Assembly: GCA_030789695.1 (NCBI GenBank)
Contig: CM061141.1
Coordinates: 276,527,871 to 276,591,870, forward strand
Direction: 5' to 3'
Source of the DNA: Scilla litardierei
Taxonomy: Eukaryota > Streptophyta > Magnoliopsida > Asparagales > Asparagaceae
Length of the DNA stretch: 64,000 nt
Shown: piece by piece, positions 45,557-57,348 of the stretch
How positions within the stretch are numbered: position 1 is the stretch's first letter
Layout: every line of letters begins with the position of its first letter
The notes under the pieces: generated by a model
What the model was told of the DNA's origin: nothing
The model's input: the letters and a program-made list of their open reading frames with translations, nothing else
Databases searched by the model: none
Made by a program: the position numbers and the translations under genes

Positions 45557-47221
45557 TAACGTGCGTTAATATTTTATATATTCGTGCACGTCTTCTTTAT
45601 GATTTTCCGTTGTTTTTCGTCGTCCCGTACCCATTTTCTTGTATTTTTAGTTTTCTTTCACTTCTTTGTGTTTTTGTGTAAATGCAGGAGATTGCCAGCG
45701 TTGGGGACATATAAAGAAGATATCATGAGTCCCCGGAGCAACGGGAGGAGTCACGCGTGATCCAGAGGGTCAAATGATGAAGATTTCTATATCTCAGCCC
45801 TAAACCGATCGGGTGGACCAGCCACCCGATCGGTTGATGCATGTGTATCCGACCCGGACGGAGGCTAAAGTGAAGAGCAGCTCACCCGATCGGTTCAGTG
45901 CTCGGGTGAAATCGACAGAGCTCTCTGCCATTTGAAGCTGAATTCCAACCGATCGGGAGACATCTCACCCGATCGGTTCATCTGTAGCCGAATTTTCCAA
46001 ACGATGACCCGGAGAGCTCAACCGACCGGTTCGTCGATCGGCTGAATCCGACAGAGTTCTTTGTTCTTTTGAGCTGATTTCCAACCGATCGGGTGACATC
46101 TCCCCCGATCGGTTCATCTGTAGCCGCATCTCCCCAATGCTCGAACCGATGGCGCCACCCGCTCTCCTTAGCGCCCGGTTGAAGCTCCTGAAGCCGACAG
46201 ACGAAGCGACAAGCAGCTCACCCGATCGGTTGATGCTTCAACCGATCGGGTGGCTGCGATTTCTATAAATAGCTAACCTAGGTTTTCTGAAAAGGGATGC
46301 TGTTATTTTTTGTCTTTTTCTTGGGTTGTGACGGCTGGAATTTTATCTGTTTTTGTAAGTGCTCTGATTACTTTGAAATTTTAATATTGTCTTAGTACCA
46401 TTGCTAGCATCTCATTTCTATTGCTTGATCATGATTTCTATCGTTGATTTTTGTTTAGATTGTGTTTTAGCTATGAATTGTGAGTAGTTCCCGAATCTGG
46501 GATTTTGGGGGAAACCCTTTCGTGGGTTCTCCCTAGAACGACTATAGGATTAGGATTTCGATATGGTTTAGGAATTTAGATGGTTACGCGGGGTGTTTCA
46601 TTGTCATTGGTGGGAGAAAGACCGCCTCTGACCGTCGGGCCAAGGGGAAATAAACTTGGCGGTTGACTCTCTAGCCATAGCTCACGCCCCTAGCGTAGAC
46701 ATTGAATCCTAGCACGTGGGAACAGCAGGATGAGATGTTGGAAGTAATCATTGCGAGCTTAGTGCTCCTGGAGTCGGTCGGTGTTAATGGACATAGGAAT
46801 GCCCACCGACCGAACCCGGGTAGTCCTAGCGTGTCATCATGGGCACCGACCGGAATATCGGGCCCATGTGACGCTAGGTATCACTCTTAGAGGCAACGTC
46901 TCACCACTAAACCCTAAATCCAATCATACTCATATCCGTCAGTCGTAATAGAGAGGGCACACGATAGAGTGAAAACTGAAGTCCTAGATTTTCTTTTATA
47001 TATCGTTCATCCTTCATATTCATATCCTGTGACAACCTACCGATCGTTTGGGCTAGCTCACCCGTAGGGTGAACTGGTTGCTCTTTGACACAATCACAAC
47101 ACACGCCTCCCTGTGTTCGACCCCCAAGCCACACTACAACACCGTGCGCTTGCGGTATAAATATTTAAATCTAGTATCCCCGATCCTATTGCACTTGCAT
47201 GCTCAAATCTAGGGGATGTCA
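45557..47221 (+). repeat. 3' LTR of Z
   Basis: 1665 bp, starting TAACGTGCG where relatives have TGACGTGCG (terminal G-to-A) and ending GATGTCA. The CCGATCGG array is at 45803-46251 and the TATA box TATAAATA is at 46264-46271, 12 bases after the last motif. The foldback with 14-base arms occurs twice (45947-45978, 46083-46114), each with one mismatch. A conserved GAAAGACCGCC block sits near 46590-46640. No gene; the 62-codon frame at 46702 is noted among rejected items. Confidence 0.85.
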
Positions 47222-48177
47222 ACCATATTGCCTTTGTCTCAAAGAACTTTAAAGAGTTTATTACAAGTAAGTATGGTAAACGTTCATTTTGTCCCACTAA
47301 CCGTATTATTTGTTTTGGCTGCAACAAACCAGGACACGTAAAGAGAGATTGCCCCTTGGAGAAGACCAACCGAGACTCCAAAGATCGTGGGAAGAACAGA
47401 GAGAACAATGAACGAAGAAGTGACAGAAGGAACAAATTTCGATGACCTAAGAAGGAAGCTTACACAGCCTTCGATCAAACCGATGTTTCTTCGTCCGATG
47501 AATCCTCATCAGATGACAAAGATGAAAGAAGAGAAACAGCCCACATGTGTTTCTTAGCCTCCACATTATAAAAGGTAAGTACTTTGCATGATTCATCATC
47601 TAGTGATAGTGATTCATCATCAAGTGATGATGAAGACATGGACTATAGGGGAGCATATAAGGAGCTATGCAAAATGCATGAAAAGCTCATAAAAGAACAC
47701 AAGAAAACTCTTAGAATAGTTAAGAAAGATGCAAAAGAAAAGGAAGATCTTATTAAAGAGAATATTATGTTGAAAGAAAAGAATGACTTTTTAGAAAAAA
47801 TACATTCTTTCTATGAATGAGAAAATTGAAAGTTTGAGTAATCTTCTCGTATCTGTCAAAGACAAATACGACTCTACGATGAAGATTCGTCTAGCAAAAC
47901 CAAAAAGCTAGATAGTTTAATAAATAACCAAAAAGCTTCGTCTAGCAAAACCGGACTTAGATATGATTCTAATTATACCAAGAAAAAGGTTAAGCATACT
48001 AGGATGCAGCATACTAATTAAAATTTTCTGAGCATCTGGATACCTAAGAACTTGACCGATCAAAAGCAAAAGAGGTGCGCAACTAATTTTATTCGTAAAA
48101 TTCATTTAAATAAGAATTATAGATATGTTTCTAATGAAGGAATTAAACCATATTGGGTTTGGTTTCCTAAAGACTAA
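47222..48177 (+). pseudogene. gag: Gag of P (C-terminal part)
   Basis: Copia nucleocapsid region. The zinc knuckle CFGCNKPGHVKRDC lies near 47316-47357. A basic stretch, two Ser/Asp-rich acidic patches (about 47490-47510 and 47590-47640) and a Lys/Glu coiled coil (about 47640-47810) follow. The end reads KPYWVWFPKD then TAA at 48175. Stops near 47443 and 47569 and a frameshift near 47820 break it. The N-terminal capsid half is cut off by Z at 47221. A 16-base direct repeat, TTCGTCTAGCAAAACC, occurs near 47887 and 47937. Confidence 0.85.
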
Positions 48178-48881
48178 CCTCCTGGACTCAATAAATAAAG
48201 AGTACCATAAAGCGTTCATATTTTCAGGTACTCTAACAACAAGGAGAAGGAACAAGAACTGCATCAAATGCTTTGCGATGAAAATTGAACTGCCTCACAA
48301 AATTTTGTTTGATTTGAATAGTTAAATGATAGCTTCTTTTTAATGCTTATAAACGAATATTATGTTTTCGTGAGAAAGATTTCCTGCCACACACACTCAC
48401 CATGATGTCACAAACCCTCGGGATAAGAAAACAACACAACCCAGCAGAGAGTCAACTACCACCCTGAGGGAGTCGACTGCCAGAGTGTGGACACGAAAAT
48501 CTGGGTTTGATTTCTGTTTTTTTTCTTACTCTTAGTGGGTTTCATTGAGTTTGTTGGGTTCATATCCAATGGGTAACTTAAACCCAATAAGAAAAAAGAT
48601 CTCAACCATCCAATCTTATGATCCAAAGGCTCCTAAATTTCATCTTCTTTCATCTCAAAACATAAAAACCCAAAGCACAAACCCTAGGCAGCCGTCTACC
48701 ACCATTGTTGTCATCCTCTTGAAATTTTTTTACTTCTCTTGGTAAAATTTCTTGAACCTCTTTCAACTTCTCAAGAAGACCCCTAAGTTACAATTCCTTC
48801 TCATCAACTTCTCTTTACTTCAATTTACTTCTTGTTAATCTTGCATACCTAGTCTTGTAATCTAAATTTTTACTATCTAGG
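48178..48881 (+). promoter_or_regulatory. Region between gag and 3' ORF of P, with LTR-type motifs
   Basis: No gene. At 48447-48497 two copies of the GGAGTCGACTACCA-type motif occur (one as GAGTCAACTACCACCCTGA, one as GGAGTCGACTGCCA). The P LTR has four such motifs at 50998-51106. Downstream come an AAACCCTAGG telo-box (near 48681) and pyrimidine-rich DNA leading to the ATG at 48882, much as before the 3' ORFs of O and Z. Only two motifs remain, so support is weaker than for O and Z. Confidence 0.4.
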
Positions 48882-50046
48882 ATGCCTATCAAGAAGGTTG
48901 GTGTTAAGAAGAGGAAGGTTGATACTGAATTCTCTCTAACTGAAAAAGAAATCATCGAACCATATCTTTTCAGGACTGCTTCCTTTGAAAAATTGCTCAA
49001 AATATGCAAAGACAAATCCTTCATGAAAGGTTTGTCAAAATTGATCATCTTGAAAATTATGGCATTGATAGCATCTTAGAGTTTTAGAATCTTTCTAATC
49101 TATTTTCATCTAAAAATTATCATCTATGTTATCCTAGGCTTGTGCATCTTTTCTATGCCAACATGGATTAAGATCTTGATAAATGTCGATTCATTACTAA
49201 AGTTCTTGATTCCAAACTTGCTATAAATGTCAAATCTCTAGGACAAGCATTAGGAATCCCCTACATTGGAATGCTATTGGATGACATAGAGATGGTCGAT
49301 GAGAATATCCTAGAAAAAATGTATTTGCCTGGAAGATACTTCCAAACAAAACTACCCTGTAGCGATCTTCGCTATCTTGGAAGAATTCTAGCAAATATAT
49401 TGTCTTATAATATTACTCAGAAATCTGGAAGTCACACTGTGTTATCTGTGAATCAAGCTAAGTGTATCTACGCCATGTTAGGAAACATCCGTATAATTTG
49501 GGCCAAAGTCATTATGTATTTCATCCTTGTATCTGCTTCTTCTGATAGACCCTCATCTTCATTAGCCCATGGTCACTATCTCACCATCTTGTTTATTGGA
49601 TATAACATACCTTTGGATAATGAAACCGAAATCCTGAACTGGCCTGTATCTTTGATGTACATGCTCTTGGCTAAATGAGTCTTCACAAAGACCTCAACCC
49701 GAATATTCCAGAGGAGAAGCTCGCAGCTGAATGAGGATCATCATCCTCAGAGAAGAAAGGTAAAGAACCCCTCATTTCTGACACAGATGAAGAAGAAGAA
49801 GGCAATGATGGCGAAGAAGAAGATGAAGAACCGCCAGCTTACATTGTTGGGCTTCAAGACATGCTCTTGAAGAAAATTAGAAAACTGAGGCTTTCGAAAG
49901 ATAAAGGCTTCGAAGACCTCAACAAGAAGGTAGATGATCTCAAAGAATTGGTGGTGAAGAGCAACAAGATGACTGAGGAAACTCTAAGCATGATCCTTGA
50001 TGAGATCAAGGAGTTGAAGAAGGAGAAAAATGGAGGACATCCTTGA
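48882..50046 (+). pseudogene. 3' env-position ORF of P (decayed homologue of the O 3' ORF)
   Basis: About 385 residues if read across breaks. It starts MPIKKVGVKKRK; a central LVHLFYANMD motif (about 49137-49168) matches LVKLFYAN of the O protein; then come an Asp/Glu-rich stretch (about 49780-49830) and a C-terminal Lys/Glu coiled coil ending at 50046. Frameshifts lie near 49035 and 49675, with stops near 49090, 49168 and 49732. Function unknown; the same protein family as 16554-18185. Confidence 0.7.
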
Positions 50047-50485
50047 ACAAGCTTCAAAACAATGGTTCTTTAAAACAATTTAGTCTGTAATAACTATACT
50101 CTGCTATGGTGTTGTGGTTTGGTACACTTATGGTTTGGTTGTGCGTATGGTTTGATACATTATGCTCAAACATGCTTGACTATTATCTACTAACCTTGTT
50201 TTGCAGAAAGCTATCTTTTGAATTATATCTCTCCATGGTTTATAGACTTAAATCTCTATGTATCATTTCATTCATATATGTGTCATCTTTTTTATTGATG
50301 ACAAGGGGGAGAAAAATGGTAAATGCAAAAAATAAGAATGAATATTGTTATGCTAACCAAATTAGGTGCAGGGGGAGTACTGCATCTAAGCAGGGGGAGT
50401 AAGCTATCTTACTAAGTATTTCATTATGTTAATATTCATTCTATTTTATTTTTCATTTGGGTGTCATCATCAAAAAGGGGAAGAG
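50047..50485 (+). other. 3' spacer and PPT of P
   Basis: No gene. Purine stretches AAGGGGGAGAAAAATGG (about 50304), CAGGGGGAG (about 50370 and 50392) and the final AAAAAGGGGAAGAG (50472-50485) match the SIRE-type spacer layout seen in T and O. Confidence 0.8.
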
Positions 50486-52200
50486 TGATGGAAAATTGAA
50501 TCCCACCTCTAAGTAGTTTTGATGATGAGCACACCAAATGATGTTAGTGTACTAACTACACTACAACTCAAGTGTGCAGGTTGTACAAACAGTGACTTTA
50601 CGCATACTCCAAAGAAGCTCAACCACACTCGAAAGACGAAGACGAATTTGCTAGTTCTACGTCAAGCACAAGATGTAGCTCGTGTTCAAGCTTAATGAAG
50701 AAGGAACTCAAAATTCAGGATAAGCATGCATCTACTTCAATCATCTAAATAGCTTCCTGAAGATCTTGTCTTAGTCTAAGTGTGTGAGTTTTTTGTTTCT
50801 TAGGATTATGTCAAAGCCAAAGTAGATATCGCACACACACAAATGATTTCGAAGAAAAATGTTTTAAATGTTTTAAAAATCCTTTTTAACCCTTGAGAGC
50901 TAAAGCTAGTCGATTTATTATCAGTAGTCAACCTCCAATACACCTAGGAGTTAATTACACTTCTCAACTAGCTGAGTTTCAGAAAAAACTGCTTTAGGAT
51001 TCGACTACCAGAGGAGGGAGTCGACTACCAGCTGGAAGCAGAATTTCTACTGAAATTCTCTGGGAGTCGACTACCACCCTGATGGATTCGACTACCAGCT
51101 GTCGTTTTCCAACGACTCTGCTTCCTGATTTCACTCCATTTCCATATCTGTTTGGGCTAAAAGTCAAATCGTTTGAAATTCAAATTCACCTCTTGAAACT
51201 TTATAATTAGACTCATATGAGATCATTTCTATACACATCTAATCTCTCTATTCTATTAAGCTAAAATTCAAAAGGATCTCTCGTCGCTCTATTGCACTCA
51301 TCGATATAGCCAACTTTGTTTTTAAATTCTGATCTCTAATCGCATTCTGAAATTATTATTTTTGAGATCTTTTTTTAATTGTATATTTTAAAAGTTATTT
51401 AAAAAAAATCCTTGTTCTTCAATTTCTATTCTTAAAGGATTTTTTGAAAACTAATGATCTCGATCAAAAAGAATAATCTTAAATTTTTGTGTGATCTAAA
51501 GATCGTTTCGAATTCTTTTAGTCACGTAACACACATTTATTATATTTACTTTGGCAATAGAATTTTGGGTGTAATCCAATCTCCACCAATATTGTGGTGA
51601 ATTGGAAACTCTGTTTTCTTTATGGATTCCCCTTTGTTGAAAGGGATGTTGGAAATCCTAGACAAGTATAGGTGGTTGGAAATCGTGGTCAAGGCTAGGT
51701 GTTTAGAAATCCTAACGAGTGGAGTTAGGTAATTGTATTGCTAAGGAAATAGAGGATAAATTTCATACCGGATTGGTCGGGGACTGGACGTACCCAAGTT
51801 GTGGGGAACCAGGATAAAAATTCCGTGTCTTTGCGTTTGCATTTTTCTGTGATTGTTTACCTTTGCTCTAGCATTTTATTCTATCTGCTAACAATTGTAT
51901 CTCTGTGATTTGTTGTTCATATTATTGCAAAGTTAATTGATTTATTTCTGCTGTGCAAAAAGGTCTTTTATTGTGTAAAAGATTTATTGCTTGTAATCTT
52001 ATCTTGCTTGTAACTCATATTTATATTCATTGTAAGATTACCTTGTTGATTAAGAACCAAGCGTAGATCACTCTACTTGGCTTCTTAGGCAACAGTAGAA
52101 GGTTTTTAAATTTTTCTAATCAACGAACGAAAAGGTTTACTATTTGCACAACACGATTCAACCCCCTTCTAGTGTAGTTTTCCATCCACAGGATCCAACA
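50486..52200 (+). repeat. 3' LTR of P
   Basis: 1715 bp, starting TGATGGAAAATTG (probably from TGTTGG) and ending GGATCCAACA. Four direct GTCGACTACCA or TTCGACTACCA motifs lie at 50998-51106, with an AGAATTTC/GAAATTCT foldback between them. No gene. Q sequence follows at 52201. Confidence 0.85.
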
Positions 52201-52878
52201 GTAATGAAAACGGTGATGGATGTCGGTGTCGATGATAAAGAAGTCGGTTGTGTATTCAATTAATAAAATTTTCTAGGGCTCAGGAATCCCCGCTATGGAT
52301 TTTCAAGTCATCATCGTGAGTTATGAAATACCATGTAATCAAGCTTAAGTTAAGGTGAACTTGCCGCAACTAATTGGAGAACCAACTCACACTGGCGCGC
52401 TACTGTAGGTCTATAGCAATCTAAACTAAAGCCTCGCTGTCGCGCAAGCCAAGTCTAAAACACTAGCATTAAGATCGGCAATTTCGTCCAATCCCAACTC
52501 AAGCTCGCTGTCGTGCAACTTGAGTTCGGATCTAGACCGTGATAGTTCGTACTCGTTCACCGTCGTACAATGAATATGAGTATAGGAGAACAATAAAAAT
52601 GATATCTTTGGTCGCTGTCATGCACCAAATCTAAGGAATTTTGATTGTAAACCTAAATCAAATATCTAGGGTTTTCCTTGGAGCAAGATCCTATGTCGAG
52701 CTCACGAGATCCAAGAGAAATCATTATCTATCTGTAGTAAATCAATCAAGATCTAACCTTTATAACAAGCCTAATATCATAGCAATTCAATAGATCTCAC
52801 AAATTAAACATTAGGTCCATATGGTTTATCCCTTTCCGTAGAACAAAGATCAACCAAGCATAGCAATAATGATATGGA

Positions 52879-52960
52879 AATCAATAAAAGACATTGCTTG
52901 CATGTAAAAAATATATCAAAATCAATAAAAGACATTGCTTGCATGTAAAAATATATCAAT
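52879..52960. repeat. 42-bp tandem duplication in the Q LTR
   Basis: ATCAATAAAAGACATTGC and the following TTGCATGTAAAAA-type bases occur twice in a row, with one extra A in the first copy. Confidence 0.85.
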
Positions 52961-53227
52961 TCAAAGATTCAAATAACAATAACAAAGATACTTAGCTTTC
53001 ATGAAGAATTCCAATCGAAATACAAGCTTTTAGATCCAAGAGGGGGCCTAGGACATGGCCTAACCTCTAAAAAAGTCTCCAAAAAAGTAATAGGATCTCC
53101 TCTCTAATGTTGGCTACAAATCCTATATAAAGTCCTCTTAAAACCCTAGAAAATAACCCAAGAAACCTTCTGAAATTCTTGCCCAAAGTCAGCTCTGGCC
53201 GCAACTTAAGTTCTGGGCCTACGCTTG

Positions 53228-53724
53228 CTCGGTCGAGTAGAACATAGCTTAGGCCGAGTAGTGATTTCAGCACTACAACGTCAACTTGCAGAAATTCCCC
53301 AGATTTCATCCGACCTCCGGATGGAGTTGGAACCGTCATGAAGTCTACTATCCATAAAAAATATGAGAAAAATACTTTGCCAACTGAAATGATAGCAGAT
53401 CTCAAAAAAGTGAGAGGCTATCTAAAAATCTGGATGCTCATGCCACTCGGGCGAGTAAGATTTCTCACTCGGGCGAGTGGACTTCCTACTCGGCCGAGTA
53501 AGATCCACTACAGACCTCTAGAAAGTCAGAGAGTCGGCTTCGATTTCTTCAGAATTTCTGACTACACGCGGGCGAGTAGAGTTCTTACTCAGCCGAGTGG
53601 AAATTACCACTCGGCCGAGTACATTTTGGCACTCAGGTTTGGCAGATGTCGGCGTATCCGTGTTACTCGGGCGAGTGTGATTCTTCAATCGGGCGAGTGG
53701 GTCGCGTCACTCGGCCGAGTGGCC
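53228..53724 (-). promoter_or_regulatory. CTCGGCCGAG motif array of Q U3
   Basis: About ten copies of ACTCGGGCGAGT, ACTCGGCCGAGT or close variants, often 20-25 bases apart in the dense part (53445-53510, 53570-53625, 53660-53724). CTCGGCCGAG is a perfect palindrome. The minus-strand TATA-like box is about 95 bases downstream in element orientation. Confidence 0.55.
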
Positions 53725-54026
53725 TTTTTCTAAACTCTGTTCTTCTCTTCCTTGCCTTTTCATCGATTCTTTCGATTTCATTCTTCTTTCACTCATCCTC
53801 CAGTGTCGTTAGCTCCTTGATAAGGCCATGGGCAACGCTCTGGCATGCGTGCAGGTCCTCTAGGCTCATTTTTGTTTCCGATTGCTCCATATTTCCTGAA
53901 ATCAGAGGAAAACAAGAAATAGTTAAAAGTATCGAAATATCGTCGAATAATCGTGAAAATCACGATATGAGAAATCGAAATGGCATGCAAATATGCAGAA
54001 ATAAAGTGTAAAATATGAGCCTATCA

Positions 54027-56054
54027 AAATCCCTCAAGCTTGTCTCTTACTCGTCCTCGAAGAAGATGAGTAGAAAGGTGAACTCGGTGAATAAAAATAA
54101 AGAAAAAGGGATGAACGAAAAAGAATACGAAGTGGAAGGGATCACTAGATTATTCTCTCATATCTCAAGCCATAAGCGACACATCGTGATAACTCGGAAA
54201 ACACGAATCACATGCTATAAAGATTTCATATCTTGCTTAAACATGGTACTTGCAAGCTTTTAAGAACAACAAAAGGGACTCTCTAAATTCATACAATCAA
54301 TTCATATCCACATCACGTATTTCATAGAATTTAATATACAAATCATTGGCGACGCACTTTTCAATCAAGAGTTATAACAGAAGCATATCAGAATCACACC
54401 AAGCATGCAATGGAGAATGGAATAAATCATGGCATTCACATATTTATATCGAATCATAAGAAATCTCCATAACTAAAGTATTTTGATAAGTTTCATCATT
54501 ATCAAACTTTCCCATTCGTGCACCTCTCCACTCTAATGTCTCACTCACTCATATGGTCAAGTGAATTCACCCCCCACGCTTAGCTTGAGGCATCGCATCT
54601 AAAGAAATATGATAGTTGAAAATGGGATTTTTGCCTTGGTTTTTCCAAGTGTTTTTGACTCCAATAATGAGATATAGAAATATTTTTCTTTTTGAACTTT
54701 TTGGTTCTCATTTTTCTTTTTGGATTTTTGTAGGAGCTATATGATTTGTATTTTTGGTTTTTGGCTCTTTTTTGGCTTTTTGTACTTTTTGGATCTAACT
54801 TTTTCTTTTGAAGGGATTTTTGGGAAATAGATGCGATATATGTAGCTTTAGGAGGTGAACTCAAGTGACATGTAGAGAATAAAACGTTATATGTGGAGAA
54901 GGAAATGGTGTAACACTCGGCTCACTCTAAGATGTGCACAAATGGTTAAATAAGATAATACATCAACTAAACGCATATGTAAGCATGGATATTCACAATC
55001 ATTTCAATAAATAGTGACGTCAAGCACTAAAGAGTATAATCATATCAAGCATGCAACAGAAAGTGAATAAGACAATAAGGTAGATGCTTCTGTTATACAA
55101 TTGATGCGTGAATCTTGGTGCACTTCCAACAAAAGCATACTAAACACTAATCCATACATTCAGCTTCAATTAATATCATGCATTCATATAGAGGAATCAT
55201 CAAAAGAATATATAAGCAAGCACATGGATAACAGGATAATGAAATACTCCAAATAGCATGGCAAGAGTAGTAAGCATCGTGAAGGCTACTAAAACAATAA
55301 GAGTTATCATCATAAGGAACATATCTAGCAAAAGGAGGAAAAGAAAATAAAAATAAAAGAGAGGAAAGAAAAGAAAAACAAGCACACAATATGATGCATG
55401 CACACACATAAAAGGAAAATAAGATGGAAAAATCAAAAAGATAACGCAAAAATTTTGAAAAATTCTAAAAACCCTAAAAATAGAGTAAAAAGTGTAACTA
55501 AATGGAATGGAAATGCACTCCCCCAAGCTTAAACTTCACATTGTCCTCTGTGTGATCATAATGAAAGTATATGAGGAACAACGATAAATATGGGGGGAAT
55601 GAAAAATGATGAAATGAATGACATGAAATCCTAATGCAACTACATGCACATACAATGATGCATGTGAGCACCTTCTCTCTAGCTTATACCAAACAATCCT
55701 ATTCAAATGACTCGATCAAAAATGTCACGGCTTTGCTAAGCGAGATCAAGTCAAACAAATAAGAATGTGTGTATTAACTTGAAAGAGATGCTCGATGTGT
55801 GGTGAGCAAAAAGGATGTGACACATCAAAATGTGAAGTGAGAAATTAATATAGCATATAAAGGGTAGGGTGTAAATGATTATTGTTACCGTCATATGAGG
55901 TAATATTTATTCTGAACAAACTAATCAAGCAAATCTATACGGTCCTCTTGTTGTTGAGAGGATTTGTGTTTATTGAAAGCATGAAATACTACACTACTGG
56001 ATTGATGTCACCTATAGCAAAAGGTGGGTCCAGTATCTTTACCGGTGCATGAAA
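54027..56054 (-). other. 3' spacer of Q with PPT and PPT-like tracts
   Basis: No gene. On the minus strand AAGCTTGAGGGATTT (54027-54041) is the PPT next to the LTR. Further tracts are at about 54566-54580 and AAGCTTGGGGGAG at about 55518-55530. T-rich DNA at 54650-54800 is the complement of the CCAAAAAG-type stretch seen in Z. Open frames here are low complexity. Confidence 0.7.
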
Positions 56055-57152
56055 CTACTCTAAATGCTCCTTCCGTGGCTCTGCCAGGCGCGTGTGTCCA
56101 CGAACACCAATAAACTCCAGGAATACATCCTCCAGCATTCCCACAAGGACTCCATATGTACCCTGCGGTGAATAAGATGCATCAGTTCCCTGCAAAAATT
56201 TCACCCTCATAATAAAATTATTCCAAAGAGGATCGTCTATAGAAATATATGAAATAAATAGTGGTGGACGATACTTCCATGGAAATAATTCAATATCCTC
56301 TTTTGCTGTGATAATTATCTCCGTGGTGTCCTCTCTCAGTTGCTCAGGTAACTCTGGATTATAGGTGTGGACCTCCTCGACAGGTTCATTTAGATATGAC
56401 ACGTCCAAGCATACCTCTGGTCCAAAATAGTACGTGTGCTGCAAAAGGTACGACGTGTCAAAAACATCTCAATCAAAATAAATATCAAATGGAATACATG
56501 ATTCAGAAATGGAATGGGTAAAAATATCTCCCTGAGTGGGAGCAGTAAGCTCTGATGAATGCTCCTCAGGTGAATGCTCAACCTCAGTGGAAGGTAGAAA
56601 TGGCTGCAAAAGCTCAATTGCAGGTGGGCAAGACTCTGGATCTATCTGAATGAAGATATCCTCGTCCCAAAGTGTTGTCTCCTCAATGGTGTGCTCTGGC
56701 TCTGCATGTGAGGCCTCCTCATCAATATCGTCTAGCTCGACAGGGTGCTCTTTTGCCTTCTTATCAACTATCAGTGTAAGCTCTCTCTGGAATGGTGATG
56801 CTGGCTGCTTATGTGTGTCAACTTGTGGGGATGTATCATATGGAGGAGAAGGATCGTAAGCATTCCAAAAATATAGCATATCCCCTTCAAGGCTGGCATG
56901 GAAGTCTTCCTCAATTATTCTTGCAGCCGAAACATGGTTCGTAACTAAATCTACAAATCGTAGCTCAAATGCATCACCTGTTGTAATGCTATTTGAACCA
57001 GTGAACCTCACTGACTCCAAGAGGTCCTCCGATAAGTTCTGAAATGTGTCCTCCTCTGGCAGCTCATATGACTCAATTTCTCCATCAACCTGTCGTGCAA
57101 GAATCCCATCTAGGAACGTATAAAAATCTGTGGTCCAGATTGTATAACCCAT
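56055..57152 (-). pseudogene. ORF of Q: unknown acidic protein shared with B
   Basis: About 365 residues, broken by one in-frame TGA (near 56469). It starts MGYTIWTTDFY and is acidic. The C-terminal 170 residues align with the B protein: APTQGD...THS, VFDTSYL, DPLWNNF, QGTYGVLVGML and IGVRGHTRLAEP here correspond to APIQGD, IFDTPYL, DYLWDTF and IGTRGTALLAEP in B. No zinc knuckle is seen in Q, unlike B. No catalytic motif recognised. It may be a Gag-derived or accessory protein of non-autonomous Athila relatives. Confidence 0.55.
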
Positions 57153-57324
57153 AACACCTTATCAACAAAGATAAATACCTGGAGAAAAATATCAGTGGAA
57201 CAAAAGAATATAGAAATGATAATAATGGTGACGAGGGTGAAAATTTCTTTTTGTTAATTTTATTTTATTATTTTGTAGTCTAATCAACCTAATTGTGACA
57301 AATTGACACCCAACGAAAAACACT

Positions 57325-57342
57325 TCCCTGGCAACAGCGCCA
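57325..57342 (-). other. PBS of Q (tRNA-Asp type, three mismatches or fewer)
   Basis: The minus strand reads TGGCGCTGTTGCCAGGGA, six bases inside the LTR. It differs from the W/B site by two bases. Confidence 0.88.
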
Positions 57343-57348
57343 AAAACT

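Larger units (their letters stand above)
28752..47221 (+). mobile_element. Z: Athila-like gypsy element, interrupted by Y
   Basis: Half a PBS (CCGGGGA near 28758), a leader, degenerate pol (29346-32559), an internal motif array, a 3' ORF (33516-34744), a long 3' spacer, PPT and 3' LTR (45557-47221). No Gag-coding region is visible between PBS and pol. Y splits the spacer at 36190. The right end abuts P gag at 47222. The missing 5' LTR is discussed under the orphan segment. Confidence 0.8.
47222..52200 (+). mobile_element. P: copia element with gag and 3' ORF but no pol
   Basis: The right part of a SIRE-like copia element: gag from before the zinc knuckle, a short stretch with LTR-type motifs, a decayed 3' ORF, PPT and 3' LTR. 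Only about 700 bases separate the gag stop (48177) from the 3' ORF, against about 4 kb in O, so all of pol is missing. The left part is expected outside the window beyond Z. Confidence 0.8.
52201..54026 (-). repeat. 3' LTR of Q (lacks about 157 bp at the left)
   Basis: Matches 57505-57974 at its left end, so the first 157 bp seen at 57349-57505 were separated by P. In element orientation it starts TGATAGGCTC. Its U3 has a CTCGGCCGAG/CTCGGGCGAG array (53228-53724), and a minus-strand TATA-like stretch lies at 53124-53129. A tandem duplication of about 42 bp is at 52879-52960. No gene. Confidence 0.8.

Noticed and set aside
46702..46890. 62-codon frame in the Z LTR with a similar one at 58984-59172 in the A LTR
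   Set aside because: Conserved at DNA level in the transcribed LTR part, but the matching region of B and W is not open, so it is probably non-coding conservation.
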